Assembly: GCA_946811695.1 (NCBI GenBank)
Contig: OX328124.1
Location: forward strand, 87,200,030 to 87,264,029
Source: Gonocerus acuteangulatus
Taxonomy: Eukaryota; Arthropoda; Insecta; Hemiptera; Coreidae
Reading direction: 5' to 3'
Length of the DNA: 64,000 nt
Under the pieces are notes generated by a model. That model was given only the letters and a program-made list of their open reading frames with translations, ran no database searches and was not told where the DNA came from. Every line of letters starts with the position of its first letter. The first letter of the stretch is position 1. Positions 45,882 to 57,551 of the stretch are shown in pieces. The translations under genes and the position numbers were made by a program.

Positions 45882-46556
45882 AAAAGTCCGTCACTCAGGA
45901 GCTGCATAACTAAGCACTTTCCTCAGAATTGGGTAGTGTCGAGTGCATTCCTGAATAATTAGCTTAAAATAACCTATATAGATAAATAAAATAAAAACAT
46001 AAATAACACCTGTTTCAATTCAATTCAAACATAGTACAAAGTAAATCCCCCCCTTCCGATAGACCGATTTAGTTATTTTTTACAACACTTCTTCCTTATT
46101 AGATACCCTGGACGTATACCGCGTTCCGGTACAATACAGCAGAAATTACGACCGGTATGAGCAAATTAGTAATTTGCCTCCGGAGTAAACCCCCCCTCCT
46201 AATGAACCGATTTAGTTTATTTTTACAACACATTTTTCTCTTTAGTTGACCAGAACGAATACCGAGTTTCGTTGAAATACAACACAAATTATGGCTGGTA
46301 TTGGCAAATAACTACTTTGGCTCCGTAGTAAACCCCCTCTCCAGATGTACCGATTTTGTTGGTTAACGAATTCGTTCAATCGTTTGATTGGGGAATACTA
46401 CATACCAAGTTTCGTGGGGAAGAAACAAAAACTCTGGCCGGTATCGTGTTGACGGACACATATATAACTGTCGATAAAGATTCGAAGAAATTTTTCAAAA
46501 ATTCCGTCATGAGTGCAACCTCAATAGCTACTTTCCTTCGGAGGAAAGTGTTAAAA
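45882..46556 (+). mobile_element. Diverged Helentron-like subfamily, complete
   Basis: 5' AAAAGTCCGTCACTCAGGAG, then TAAGCACTTTCC. 3' hairpin ACTTTCCTTCGGAGGAAAGT and GTTAAAA. The interior has three tandem units of about 155 bp (CCCCC...CCGATTTAGTT) at about 46045-46360, then ACCGATTTTGTTGGTTAACG as in the main family. There is no (TA)n tract. Both subterminal repeats changed together compared with the main family. Confidence 0.65.
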
Positions 46557-46559
46557 TGA

Positions 46560-47480
46560 AAATATGTTAAGGTAAAACGCCTAAAAGTTGTGATAAATAA
46601 TAGACCAGCCTTGTGCTGTGATTTCCTATAGAAGAATGATGACCTGGCTGTATCTACGTTATATGGCTAACTGAAAATCAAAACAGATGCACTCTAGGCG
46701 TTGTATGCCGTTATAAAATGTTGTTTACGAACTGAGAATTCATATACTGAATACTCATTCATCATCGGGGTATTGAGTGATATTTTATGGCCTTCACCAT
46801 AGATTTTCCTCTTTTTAAATTTAATTCTGGGTTATAGGGGAGATTATAGTATAATCTGGAGTGAGACGATAATCGTCGTGTACTCAGTTGATGCGATGTG
46901 TTAATTAGATGCTTAACGATCAAGGATTAATACGAATAAACTGTTAATAGGGACGATTTTACAAATTCAGACATGAAAACTTCATTTTCACGACATTACT
47001 CAGAGTTGAAGTTATCGGCTGAGACATGCTCCTATGAAGAGGTACTTTTATTTAGAATTAGAACGGAGACTTTTGAAATTTAGAAATGTCTCTCAATGAC
47101 TCGAGCTATGCGACATTGAAGGTATAGATGGCGGGTTAGGATATGAGGAGTGCTGTATAAACAATGAGAATGAACTGAGATAAGACGATCCACGATATTT
47201 ACATTTCATTTATGCCAATGAGCCCTAATACTGATTATGACATTTTTTCAATTTATATTTAAACATAAAATATATATACATAAATATAAAACGAGATGCA
47301 TTTGGATTTAATAAAAATAATATACAAATATAAAACACGATTTGTTAATTAATTATTTAACTTTAACAATTAATGTACAATACAAAATATAAAACACACA
47401 TCATTTTTAAATTAGTAAAAAAAAAATAACTTAGTTAATTAAATAAACAATTAAAATTGAAAGCACAAAGATCGGAAGGA
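46560..47480. other. No gene recognised
   Basis: AT-rich sequence with no long frame, family motif or clear repeat boundary. Confidence 0.35.
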
Positions 47481-47490
47481 AGATTATCTA

Positions 47491-47773
47491 GAGTAAATAG
47501 GATGCGAAGCAGGTCGAACACCTTCACTGATTTATTCCTTTATATTAACAAAACGTTTTCGAGGTCAGCACCTCATCCTCAGTGTCCTATAGCTCAGCGA
47601 GGTTCACTCGGGCCTTCTTTCGACCATACTCGAATGGTCGGAAGAAGGCCCGAGTGAACCTCGCTGAGCTATAGGAGGACACTGAGGATGAGGTGCTGAC
47701 CTCGAAAACGTTTTGTTAATATAAAGGAATAAAACAGTGATGGTGTTTGACCTGCTTTGCATCCTATTTACTA
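47491..47773. repeat. Near-perfect palindrome (foldback element), about 283 bp
   Basis: Arms of about 135 bp (AGTAAATAGGATGCGAAGCA ... and its complement ending at 47773) surround a loop of a few bases near ACTCGA (about 47630). Only a few mismatches are visible. It includes GAGGTCAGCACCTCATCCTC and AACAAAACGTTTTCGAGGT. It cannot code for protein and would extrude as a cruciform. Confidence 0.8.
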
Positions 47774-48194
47774 TGATGAACCTTCACCAGCCAACCAACC
47801 ACAATTGTATTATCCAGAGTTTTTTTGTATACTTTAGTGTTCTTTAATTAAAGTAATATATTTTAGATGAGAGGGCTACTTTGTGAGAGTAATGTGTGAA
47901 AAGCATATGGCATGAGTAAATTGTTTCGTCTTTTGCAGTCGTTTAGTATGTTTTATCGTCATTTTTGACAATTTGGTCTGTTCTGTTTAAAGTCAATTGA
48001 TTATCATGCCGGACTTCGATTGTGTTTTTAATTTATTTTAATTAGTTGTCTGCCCGTAACCAGTGTTACGATATTAAGGAAATATCGCTTTACATACCAT
48101 ATTCTGCTTAAAATTAAGATAGCATAAAAAGTGGCTAAAATAACAATACCTACGTTCTCTAATCTGAAGTATTTCTTACCTATTTATAAAAAAT

Positions 48195-48263
48195 TATAGA
48201 TAGCCCTGAAAATGGTGGCAACCTGTAGATAACCCGATGCTAATAGCCCAGTTGTTGAGAGGC

Positions 48264-48297
<34 letters not shown>

Positions 48298-48340
48298 AAA
48301 AAAAAAAAAAAAATAAATAAAAAAATAAATAAATAAATTT
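48195..48340 (+). mobile_element. SINE middle-and-tail fragment with long A-rich end
   Basis: ATGGTGGCAACCTGTAGATA, CCCGATGCTAATAGCCC and GGCGGTAAAAAA match the 3' half of the 5S-derived SINE at 50 kb. The A-rich tail runs over 60 bp. Confidence 0.65.
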
Positions 48341-48939
48341 CTATAATGATTACTCTCCACTTTTAGTTTTGTTGAGCTGCGCTCACATTTAATCTCACAT
48401 CTTACATGAAGTATGTGTTTTATGTTATTAAAGTCATTTTATCTTTTTGTGTCGGAAGTCAGGGGAGTGAACCAGGGCTGGTTCTTTTTTCCTCTTATAT
48501 TTAATTCATCGGGTTCCTCTAACCTACACATCTATCCATTTCGGTCCTCTGCCTGAGGGAGATCTTTCTTTACCCGACCTCTTTTATACTAGTGCTCCAT
48601 ATCGTGAATTGTGAATGTACACAAATAAAAGTATGCTCCTCTACTTTCATCTCTCTTCTGGACATTTTAAGGAACCGTCAAATCTAGACATCTTTATTAT
48701 CTCTTCTTTAAAAGATTCCTGCCGGATGAAAGTATGCTCGATGTAAAAGACATTAGGTTTATAAATATTCAGAATAATATTCATTTGTTATTTAGGATTT
48801 AAGATTTATTGATTTAATTACTTTTAGTGACTTTCCATCACATGTCCCACATTCATTAAAACTTACATTCATGGTCTGAAAATTAAGTCATGAGAATGAT
48901 TTTTTTTTTTAAAATGTATTCAAATAGAATTACAATTGT

Positions 48940-49150
48940 ATATTGTTATTCCCAAAATAACTTCTTTCTGAAGCTACATAGCGCTGTAGACGGGTTTTCA
49001 CTCCTCACAACAGTGCTGGAACTTCAATACTGGAATAGCCTTCATCTGGTCGGTTACAGCCTTTTGAATGCTTTTGACTATTCCAAAATGAGTTCCTTTA
49101 AGATGATTTTACAACTTCAAAGTCACAAGAACTCAAGTCAGGCGGAAAAG
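48940..49150 (-). pseudogene. mariner transposase C-terminal remnant
   Basis: Minus strand: PPDLSSCDFEVVKSS near 49140-49095 corresponds to the (Y)SPDLSPCDF block of mariner transposases. The frame later gives GVKTRLQRYVASERSYF near 48960, the usual C-terminal R..RC(V/I)AS.G.YF block. Stops interrupt it. Confidence 0.5.
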
Positions 49151-49159
49151 GAGGCTGAG

Positions 49160-49920
49160 GAGTCACAGGAAGTGTTAATAACAAACGAAAAAAAAATCAG
49201 TTAACAGAAACGAACCGTTTTACTTGTCTCATATCCTCTGAAATATCTCTAAAGCGGTTGCAAAAGATTGATAATTGAAAAATAATCATTTGAAATCCTA
49301 ATAAATTTTCCACAAAACAATTTCAGTCGTAAATTTCGATATAACCATTTCACTCGTTCTAAATGAAAATTAAAATTCATTCTGAACGAGTACAGAGAAT
49401 AATATTCAGGGAATCTGGAAGGAAGTCTGCTATCATGATTTGACTCCTGTTGGTTGCTCGTTATTTATATCTTATCAACACTGTAGGTTTTTGACCTTCG
49501 GCATTGTTTCAAGCATTTATTCTTTTATAGAGTATATAAACTTAGAAAAAGGCAAATTGTTAATTTACAAAGACTTTAGAATATTTTATTTCTCGGTTAA
49601 GGATTTTCCATTTAAAATACCTATTACTTTTCATGTATATTAATCTAAAATCAGGTTTAATCGACTGTACTTAAGGAAATGGGCTGTAATAGAGCGAGGA
49701 AATGAAGATTCCTCGCAATAAACTAATGGTCAATAATATTATAGTTATTTGTTGTAAAACATATATATGTATATATTATGTTTTGTTGTTAATACCAAAT
49801 AAAAAGTTAGTCTAGCTCATTTGGAATTAGACTTGGTTCATGGACTGAAAAATATAAATATGTACATAAATTCATTTCTGTTGAGTGTGTCTTGTGTTTA
49901 AATTTTAGTTGAGGTAATTT
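49160..49920. other. No gene recognised
   Basis: AT-rich sequence, with no family signature or bounded repeat seen. Confidence 0.35.
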
Positions 49921-49929
49921 ATAGGTACC

Positions 49930-49930
49930 A

Positions 49931-49996
<66 letters not shown>

Positions 49997-50169
49997 GGCG
50001 CATCTACATTTTGGCCATTAGCGCCGGGCTATCTATAGGTTGCCACCCTTTTATAATGCCAACAGCACGTGGTCGGTAACCCATTCAGGTACTGACCACG
50101 CCCGTCGTTGCTTAACTTCGGTGATCTACGGGAACCGGTGTATTCAACGTGGCTATGGCCGTTGGCATT
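49930..50169 (-). mobile_element. 5S-rRNA-derived SINE (SINE3-like), full length
   Basis: Minus strand from 50166: GCCAACGGCCATAGCCACGT, GAATACACCGGTTCCCGTAG, ATCACCGAAGTTAAGCAACG, GGCGTGGTCAGTACCTGAAT. This is 5S rRNA in order and almost full length. The middle AAAAGGGTGGCAACCTATAG, the tail GGCGCTAATGGCC, then GATGCGCCGT, and poly-A (about 65 T on plus) follow. GGTACC flanks on both sides (49924-49929 and 50170-50175) suggest a short duplication. The 5S internal pol III promoter region is largely preserved. Confidence 0.9.
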
Positions 50170-50179
50170 GGTACCTAGT

Positions 50180-51640
50180 AGGTAGGTTTCAAGAACATTA
50201 AAAGTCATTTTTCCGACATTCTTTCACTAGTGCAACTCAATAGCTAAATTCCTTTAGAATTGCCTAAATATAGACTAATATCGAAGTTTACTTCCATTTA
50301 AATAGTTTAAATAGAGGATAAATTGGATTTAGTAGAACTACTTGGAAGGTTTGGTTTTCCACACAAACAAGGCAAATCGATTCACTTATCCATGGTGTGC
50401 CTTTTATTTTAGTGATTATACGCAGATCTCATGTTGGCTCCGATTATAAACTTGCACAGGCTTCTCTCAGATTCTCTAATCTATTTAGCTTTGTTTAATC
50501 AGTTTATTGATTTATTAACTATTTTAATTATTTTTGATAGATGTATTAATCTAATTACTTCAACAAAAATATTAATTTTTTAAAATTGATAATGATTTTA
50601 AAAGAAAATTCAGCATATTGAATTTCCTTTCAATTTTGTCCCTTTGTTAGATCATTTATGCCGACACAAACCTAATAAAGTGAGATTTTCTGTTGAGGAT
50701 TACGATACTCGATATTAAAATTCACTAACAAAAATTACAGTCCTAAGCTTCTTAAGTTTTAAAATTTGTCATATTGTTATATCTGGAAAGGGAATTAACC
50801 AAACTGAATATCTCATCCAATATTTTATCCGGTTTCCTTTTGTGTAAAATATTTTAAATGTGTGCCTTATTTCGTTTATATTATATTTCTAAAAAAAAAT
50901 GAAAACTAATACCAAATTCTTCGAAACATTTCGGTATTAACCTTCCTTTCCCAATTCACGCATGAGAAATTCGTGAAACATTGGATAAGAATGTCCTCAA
51001 AAAAATATATAAGAATGTAAGGAATCCATTCCTGCATTTATTCTTTGACAAACGAATTTAACAGAATCAACTTTTCAAAAAGTCATATTCATTATGTATT
51101 TTTATATTGAAAACTCCTTAAACGGTATTTTTAGTGTTTTGGTTTCTTACCTTTCCGCATCAACAGATAGGGATTGCGTGGAAAACTCCAGGCTTTGTTT
51201 TATTATTGCCTAAATATTCAGGAATCCTAATGACCTTCAAAGTGTACGAAATTAATTTATTGCTTCGCCTTCATCAATCATGGCGAGCACATCATCGTCA
51301 CCTTCTAAGTCTCATATGACTTCCATTAATTTTGCCGACGAAAAGGCCCCGCCTGAAAGACTGCGGAGGATAGCGACGGGATAATGCTTCAAGTTTATTA
51401 CTAACCAACACTATAATGGATCGTTTAGAGAAGTTAGATAATGGAGGCACTTGAAGGTGGTGGAACGGGAAGCGGCAAGTCCCAACCTCTCCTTAATAAG
51501 TTGCGTTTTAACCCATTCCTCCAAACTATGAAACTAGTCTATGCTACATGAAGTAATCGCTTCATTACCTATTTATTTCTTGTAGCGCGTTTCCTCTGGG
51601 AATGATGAAACACGGATTTCGATGATTAGGCACCACACCG
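50180..51640. other. No gene recognised
   Basis: AT-rich; short frames only. No repeat of the window's known families was found here. Confidence 0.35.
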
Positions 51641-51654
51641 CGTTGAGGCAGCAG

Positions 51655-51692
51655 GTTACTTTTCGATCACCGAAGTTAACGTCGGGCGTAAT
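51655..51692 (+). mobile_element. 5S-like fragment
   Basis: TTCGATCACCGAAGTTAACG and TCGGGCGTAATTCC resemble the 5S core. Short, so it may be a relic of a 5S-derived SINE. Confidence 0.4.
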
Positions 51693-51699
51693 TCCTTGT

Positions 51700-52200
51700 C
51701 ACTTATTCAGAGAATTTCATTCTCTTCGCTTATTAACGTTCTAGAATCGTTCTTTATGTTCTTAATTGTTTTTTCCTTCCGCTCCCTCAGTTTTTTTACG
51801 GTGCTCCAGAATTTTCGGATATTTTCTTGATAGCGTTCCTCAATATCCTTGCCAAAATCTTTGTAAGCGGGTTTTCAATATCAAATATGTTTTCCTGGTA
51901 TTTTTCTTTACTTTAACTGCTATAGCGACTTCTGAGTTCCACTACTCTGTGGTTTCCTATCTTCTTCTTACGGCGTAGCTTTTAGGGTACATTTCTTAAT
52001 GCTGTACCGCAGTCAATTAAGTTATTTGTCAGCAATCGCCTTCACCAGAAGTCTCCTTGATTCTTCTATGCTGCTTCTTTTTTTACTTCAGACAAAGGAT
52101 TTCTACTGCAAGCCTTTTAAACGTTTTAGGTCTTTGCAGAACACTATAATCTTTGTATCAGCAACTACATGGTTAGTATTCACCTTCTTTAGGTGGTATT
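51700..52200 (-). pseudogene. Decayed LINE ORF2 fragment (region before the reverse transcriptase)
   Basis: One minus-strand frame around 51870-51750 reads YKDFGKDIEERYQENIRKFW and STVKKLRERK, typical of the linker before LINE reverse transcriptases. Stops and shifts elsewhere. Confidence 0.4.
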
Positions 52201-52344
52201 CACCTCTGCACTTCTTACTTTTAGTGCGTTCACTCTCTCCAAAGGGCGGAATCCCGTTTATGACGCTATCCGGAAGTGTCCATTAAAGAATTTCATCTTT
52301 CACAACTCATAGATAACGACAATAACAGTGGTTCAAATTTGTGC

Positions 52345-52413
<69 letters not shown>

Positions 52414-52417
<4 letters not shown>

Positions 52418-52772
52418 AGATTCGTACTCGGGATAAGAATCACAATGATTGCATCTGTAAAGAAGATTTATTTTTATAAAGGATATAAGATGATTACAGA
52501 ATAATGACAATACAGTATTACGGTATGTACAAGAGCAATAACAATAACTGAACATACCTGTAAAGAAGAAATCAAAATTACATGATCATTGGAGTAGGAA
52601 TCTGATAATATAGATCCATCTAGGTGAGGAGTCAAACGTCTACTGATTAAAGGAAACACGGACAGGAAGAGGTAAGGGAAGGAGACAGGCATTGCACTGT
52701 CGGCGGGAGATGAAACAATTCTTACCCTATTATTATGTAGCTATCTCAAGTTGGAACCAATCCAACTTTACA
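52414..52772 (-). repeat. 3' LTR of the Ty3/gypsy element
   Basis: 359 bp, TGTAAG...TTTACA on plus. Matches 57129-57487 base for base as far as I can compare. Confidence 0.92.
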
Positions 52773-52781
52773 TCCCCCTTC
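52773..52781 (-). promoter_or_regulatory. Polypurine tract of the Ty3/gypsy element
   Basis: GAAGGGGGA on the minus strand lies directly against the 3' LTR, where plus-strand DNA synthesis is primed. Confidence 0.8.
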
Positions 52782-52896
52782 GTTAAAATAAAAAAAAAAA
52801 TTTAACTCTTAACATTTACTTATATTTACTTAATATTAGCTTAACATTAATTTATGTTGTACTTTATTTTACATGTTTCATTACATTTTTATTTAT

Positions 52897-55800
52897 TTAT
52901 ATTAGGCATCGATTAGTTTGATTATTATCTAGGGCGTAAGGATACAGTTTCGACACATGAAAGTAGTTTGACTCAGTTTTACGGTAACCTGAGTCAATTT
53001 TATATATCGAATTTGAAAATTTGTCTACAATTTTAAATGGACCTGTTCGAATTTCATCTAGTTTGTTACGGTTCAGGCTATTGCCATGAGTTACGTAAAC
53101 CAGGTCTCCCACCTGAAAAGTGTGTGGTTTCCGACTTTTATCAAACCTTTTTTTATTAATTTCATGTATCTTTTGTGAATTTTTTGAAAGCCTTTTTTCT
53201 ATCTTCCTCCAAATCTCGTGCAACTTGATAATTCTTGGGAACAATGTGTATATCTTCATTATTTAGTAAATAGTTTGGACTGAATTTGGTAGATGTATGG
53301 ATAGTATTATTATATTCCTCTACACATTGCTCTGCGATTCTCGGCCATGGACGCTTGGTGTCGAATGGTTCGTCGTTTATTCTGCATCTAATTCGGTTAA
53401 CCAAGGTTTGATTTAAACGTTCGTTAAGCCCATTGGAAAATGCACAGTCAGCAGCTGTGAAAATTAAATTAACATTATGTCGTTTTAAAAATACTTTGAA
53501 CTCATTAGAATTAATTCCCCCGTATTGATCGGTTAATAAAGTGCCAATTTTGATGCCGTTTGCTAAGAAGTGCGATGAAATCGGTTGCTTTTTGGTTCTT
53601 AGAAGTGAGGATATATGCAAATCTGCTGAAATGGTCAACCAAGAGATGTAAATAACGTTTTGGCGAGTGATTGCCTCCAAAACCTCCAATTGTATCTAGG
53701 GACATGTATTCATAAGGTCGTCTTGCAGGGCCTAATTGAGAAAGTTGACCATAGACAAACGGTGTTCTAGTTTTATTCTTTATGCAAACACTGCAGGTTT
53801 GACAAAACTTTTTTATTAGTTCTTTTATACCCTTGCAGAAATAGAAAGGAGTTATTTTTAGTTCAATTTGCTTAGTTCCAATATGGCCAAATTTATTATG
53901 AACTTTTTCAATTAAGTTGTAGCAAAAATCTTTAGAAACAATTATTTTACTTTGGTTTTTATATTGGTTATAAAGTAAATCCCCTTTCTTAGTGATTCGG
54001 TGGTGGGAAGATAAGTTATCATTCAATGTTCTTTGGTCTTTCATAATTTCCTCTACTTGGATAAAATTTACAATTTTCAATTTATCTTCAGAGTCAAAAG
54101 GTTCTAGGACAGGGTTTCTAGATAGACAGTCGGCTTCAGAGTTTGTGTTGCCTGGAACATACTTCACCTTGAAATTATACTGCGATAAGCAGAACATTAA
54201 ATGACCCAATTCATCATCGGTTCGTGAATTTACTTTCAGGTTTTCCAAAGGTTTGTGATCTGATTGAACCACGAACTCGATTCCTAGTAACCAGTATTGC
54301 CAGTGTGTTAATGCTTCTTTAATAGCTAAACATTCTAGGAAAATCGCTTTTTTTCGTTTCTGATGTTCATTTAATTTTTTTGAAAAATAGGCCACTGGTT
54401 TGAAATTTCCATCATCTTGTTTTTGCTTTAGGATTGCTCCAATGCCGTCGAGACTTGCATCAGTTTGAACTATAGTTTCCCTGTCTGGATTAAAAATAGC
54501 AAGACACGGCTCTGAGCATAGATAATTTTTTATTAAATTGAAACTGTTTTCGCATTTATTGTTCCAACTGAACTTTACATTTTTTCTCAATAAATTGTGG
54601 AATGGTTCTAAAATTTGAGTGACTTTTGGGATATAGCTGCGGTAAAAATTTATTTTCCCTAGAAATTGTCTCACATTCTTTTTATTTTTAGGTCTTGGGA
54701 ATTTTTTTATTGGTAAAACATTGTCGTTTATTGGTTTTGTTACGTTATTTCCAATTATGTGACCTAGATATTTCACGCTATTTGTTGCAAACTTGCATTT
54801 TAGAAGCTTCAGTCTGAATCCTTCTGCCATAATTGCTTTCAATAACTTTTTTATATGCTCCAAATGTTCTTCAAAAGTTTTAGAAAAAAGTAAAATATCG
54901 TCTATATAATTTACACAAAATGAATCTAAGTCATTTCGGCGAATAATGTTTCTCAATATTCTCTGGAAAATAGCAGGAGAGGTTTTCAACCCGAACGGTA
55001 AACATTTCCAATTATAATGTCCTGTCTGTGTGACGAATCCTGTTTTATAGTAATCTTTACTTCGTAGAGGAATCGACCAGAATGCACTATTTATATCAAG
55101 TACTGAAAACCACTTACAATCTCTAGTTTTTACGATTAAATCAGTTATTAGTGGAAAGGGTTGGCTCTCAGGTACGATTAATTTATTTAATTCTGAGAAA
55201 TCAATACAAAGCCTATTTTTTTTATTTTCATCTCTTTTATATGCTAATGTAACGGGTGCAGCAAAAGGAGAGGTTGATTCTTCGATTAGGTTGGCTTTCA
55301 ATAATCTTGCGATTTGTGTTTCGATCTCTTTTTGATCCTCTATAGAACACCTGTATGGTCTTCTAGAAACATACTTGTGTTCTATCAACTTTATGGTAGC
55401 TTCGTGATCAGAAACTGTACCAATGTCGTACTTATCTTTAGCAAAAACCGTTTTGTACCCGTTTAAAATTTCGATTATACATTTCCTTTGATCACTGTTT
55501 AAATGATTTAAATTTGCTTTAAAATCGCTTACGTTAATGAATTCGTTTAAATTTACACGATAGTGAGTGTGTTTTTCAATTCTTGAAGAGGCTTTGCTTG
55601 AGTTGTGGAGCTCAGATAAATTCTGAGTAATTTCTAATTTTTCATTTTGGCATAATTTAAATTTTAAAATCAAATCTAACCCGATCAGGAAATCGTGACG
55701 AAATTCCTCGCTTTTCACTACAAAAAGTGATACATTTTGACAAAGGTGCATTATTCTAAGATGAACGTTAACGATTCCGCTAACTTTTCCAATACCACTG

Positions 55801-55966
55801 ATCATACTAAATTTGCTATCATCTGCCTTAGAAACTTTAATACCTGATTTCTTTAGGAAATTGTAATTTATTAGAGAAATATTTGCTCCCGAATCATAAA
55901 TTCCGGTACATTGTTGGCTATCATTGATAAGCAAATCAACCTTGATCAGTGGTATCGTTACAAGTT
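52897..55966 (-). CDS. pol: gypsy pol: protease, reverse transcriptase, RNase H, integrase; two frameshifts
   Basis: The frame begins in the overlap with gag and is then open to 53511. In order: aspartic protease (YDSGANISL near 55881-55900), reverse transcriptase (LPFGLKTSPAIFQRI; catalytic YIDD at 54897-54908), RNase H (QTDASLDGIGAILKQ), and the integrase zinc domain (HNKFGHIGT ... CQTCSVC). The integrase catalytic residues SLDTIG, TDQYGG and NGLNERLN supply D, D and E. The frame shifts near 53560-53580 into a second segment (ends 53162), and again in an A-run near 53180-53200 into a third segment (53259-52897) with a GDLVYV-type C-terminal domain. Both shifts are single-base and one is in a homopolymer, so they may be assembly errors. 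If real, the copy is inactive. Confidence 0.9.
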
Positions 55967-57109
55967 TTTTTGATGATTAATTTTTGAATTTAATTCTGTC
56001 TCAATTTCTAAATTATTCACAGTTTTAATTTTATTCGTATCTCTAAACCAACAGTTCTTTTCCAGGTGATAACGGGTCCCTCGATTCTCTTTCTCGCAAA
56101 TCCCACAATTCTTCTTCATTTCAGTATATGGTGCTTTATGAGGTTTTCTAGAAGTTTCCGACATTTTGGAAGTAGTGGGTTTATTCCCCGCATAATCTGT
56201 AGGGTTAGTCCTACTTGAGGATTCATAGTCGAATTTCTTTAACTCGGAAATTAGACGCTGAACTGTGCTAATAGATGATCTACTCAGCTCGTTCTGAATA
56301 TTATTGGGTAGGCCCAGTATTATGAGGTTCAGTATGATGGGATCTGGGATTTCATGATCTAGATCAAGGAGGAACCGTTCCTTTTTTACAACGAAATCTA
56401 CTAAAGAACCTGTCATATACCGAAAATTGTAGGCGTATCTAATTGGTGCCCACGAATCATCCCTGAATGTTGAAATCAAGTTTTCTTTCCAACATTCCCA
56501 ATCAGCTTCGATGCCTAGTTTTTTCTGAGCATTCGAAAACCAATCATTCATGGATTGATCCAAACATAGCCTAAAGACTTCAATCATTTTGGCACCAGTC
56601 GTTGGAAATCGTGCTACTTCTCGCTCGAAATCCTTTACCCAAGCCTGAACGTTTTTGTTCTTAGTTGAAAATTTTTCTACCAATAAATGCTTAGAAATTT
56701 CTTCCAAAGAGTCATTTTTTTGGTCTGCTAGCCTATTAAGACATGTAATTAGTTCAGGAAATCCCAGTTCGGAGGTGGTAGCCCCTACTACTGGTTGCAC
56801 AGAGATTTCTGGTAGCAGAAAATTATTAAAAGTAAAATTCCCCGCTTCGTCTCGATAAATGTCTTGGATTTCCCTTGAAAGTATAACATTAACAGTCCTA
56901 TACTGACCTCTAGCTCTAATCGAATTCATGACATTTTTAACTGGAGGAAGCTCAGCTAAATATTTGTGGTGAATCATACCTTGCTGCTCTTCAGGAAAGC
57001 TGTACCATGTTTCGTCGTCCGTTGATCGGATTCGCTTCAAATTCAAAATCGTCGTCTTCTCAACTACGCAGCTAGCTTCTGCTACGATGTACAGCTGATA
57101 TTTCGCCAT
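55958..57109 (-). CDS. gag: gypsy gag, 383 codons
   Basis: Starts ATG at 57109, only about 19 nt inside the 5' LTR, and ends TAA at 55958-55960. The middle has a capsid-like helical stretch (WVKDFEREVARFPTTGAKMI, then WFSNAQKKLGIEADWECWKE) typical of Ty3-group Gag. Near residue 340 a CCHC-type knuckle is visible (CGIC, then H and C in RYHLEKNCW). Gag packages the element RNA in the cytoplasm. Uninterrupted. Confidence 0.88.
   Translation of the reverse strand: MAKYQLYIVAEASCVVEKTTILNLKRIRSTDDETWYSFPEEQQGMIHHKYLAELPPVKNVMNSIRARGQYRTVNVILSREIQDIYRDEAGNFTFNNFLLPEISVQPVVGATTSELGFPELITCLNRLADQKNDSLEEISKHLLVEKFSTKNKNVQAWVKDFEREVARFPTTGAKMIEVFRLCLDQSMNDWFSNAQKKLGIEADWECWKENLISTFRDDSWAPIRYAYNFRYMTGSLVDFVVKKERFLLDLDHEIPDPIILNLIILGLPNNIQNELSRSSISTVQRLISELKKFDYESSSRTNPTDYAGNKPTTSKMSETSRKPHKAPYTEMKKNCGICEKENRGTRYHLEKNCWFRDTNKIKTVNNLEIETELNSKINHQKNL
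55964..55970 (-). promoter_or_regulatory. Probable -1 ribosomal frameshift site between gag and pol
   Basis: A_AAA_AAC in the gag frame lies two codons before the gag stop. Slipping back by one base leads into the pol frame (LVTIPLIKVDLL...), which is open there. This is a classic X_XXY_YYZ heptamer. Confidence 0.8.
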
Positions 57110-57128
57110 CTTGTTAGTAATTTTGATT

Positions 57129-57483
57129 TGTAAGATTCGTACTCGGGATAAGAATCACAATGATTGCATCTGTAAAGAAGATTTATTTTTATAAAGGATA
57201 TAAGATGATTACAGAATAATGACAATACAGTATTACGGTATGTACAAGAGCAATAACAATAACTGAACATACCTGTAAAGAAGAAATCAAAATTACATGA
57301 TCATTGGAGTAGGAATCTGATAATATAGATCCATCTAGGTGAGGAGTCAAACGTCTACTGATTAAAGGAAACACGGACAGGAAGAGGTAAGGGAAGGAGA
57401 CAGGCATTGCACTGTCGGCGGGAGATGAAACAATTCTTACCCTATTATTATGTAGCTATCTCAAGTTGGAACCAATCCAACTT

Positions 57484-57487
<4 letters not shown>
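57129..57487 (-). repeat. 5' LTR of the Ty3/gypsy element
   Basis: 359 bp; partner of 52414-52772. The internal sequence next to it begins AATCAAAATTACTAACAAG and not TGG, so a standard tRNA 3'-end primer site is not evident. Confidence 0.92.

Positions 57488-57551
<64 letters not shown>

Larger units (their letters stand above)
52414..57487 (-). mobile_element. Ty3/gypsy LTR retrotransposon, structurally complete, 5074 bp
   Basis: Two 359-bp LTRs, 52414-52772 and 57129-57487, start TG and end CA and look identical by eye. Between them on the minus strand are gag, pol (protease, reverse transcriptase, RNase H, integrase in gypsy order) and a polypurine tract. No env-like frame. It sits within (TA)n, so the target duplication cannot be told from the repeat. 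Identical LTRs imply a recent insertion. Confidence 0.93.

Noticed and set aside
50050..50166. Possible functional 5S rRNA gene
   Set aside because: It is fused to a SINE middle and tail with poly-A, and it is a dispersed single copy with differences from normal 5S. It is a SINE head.
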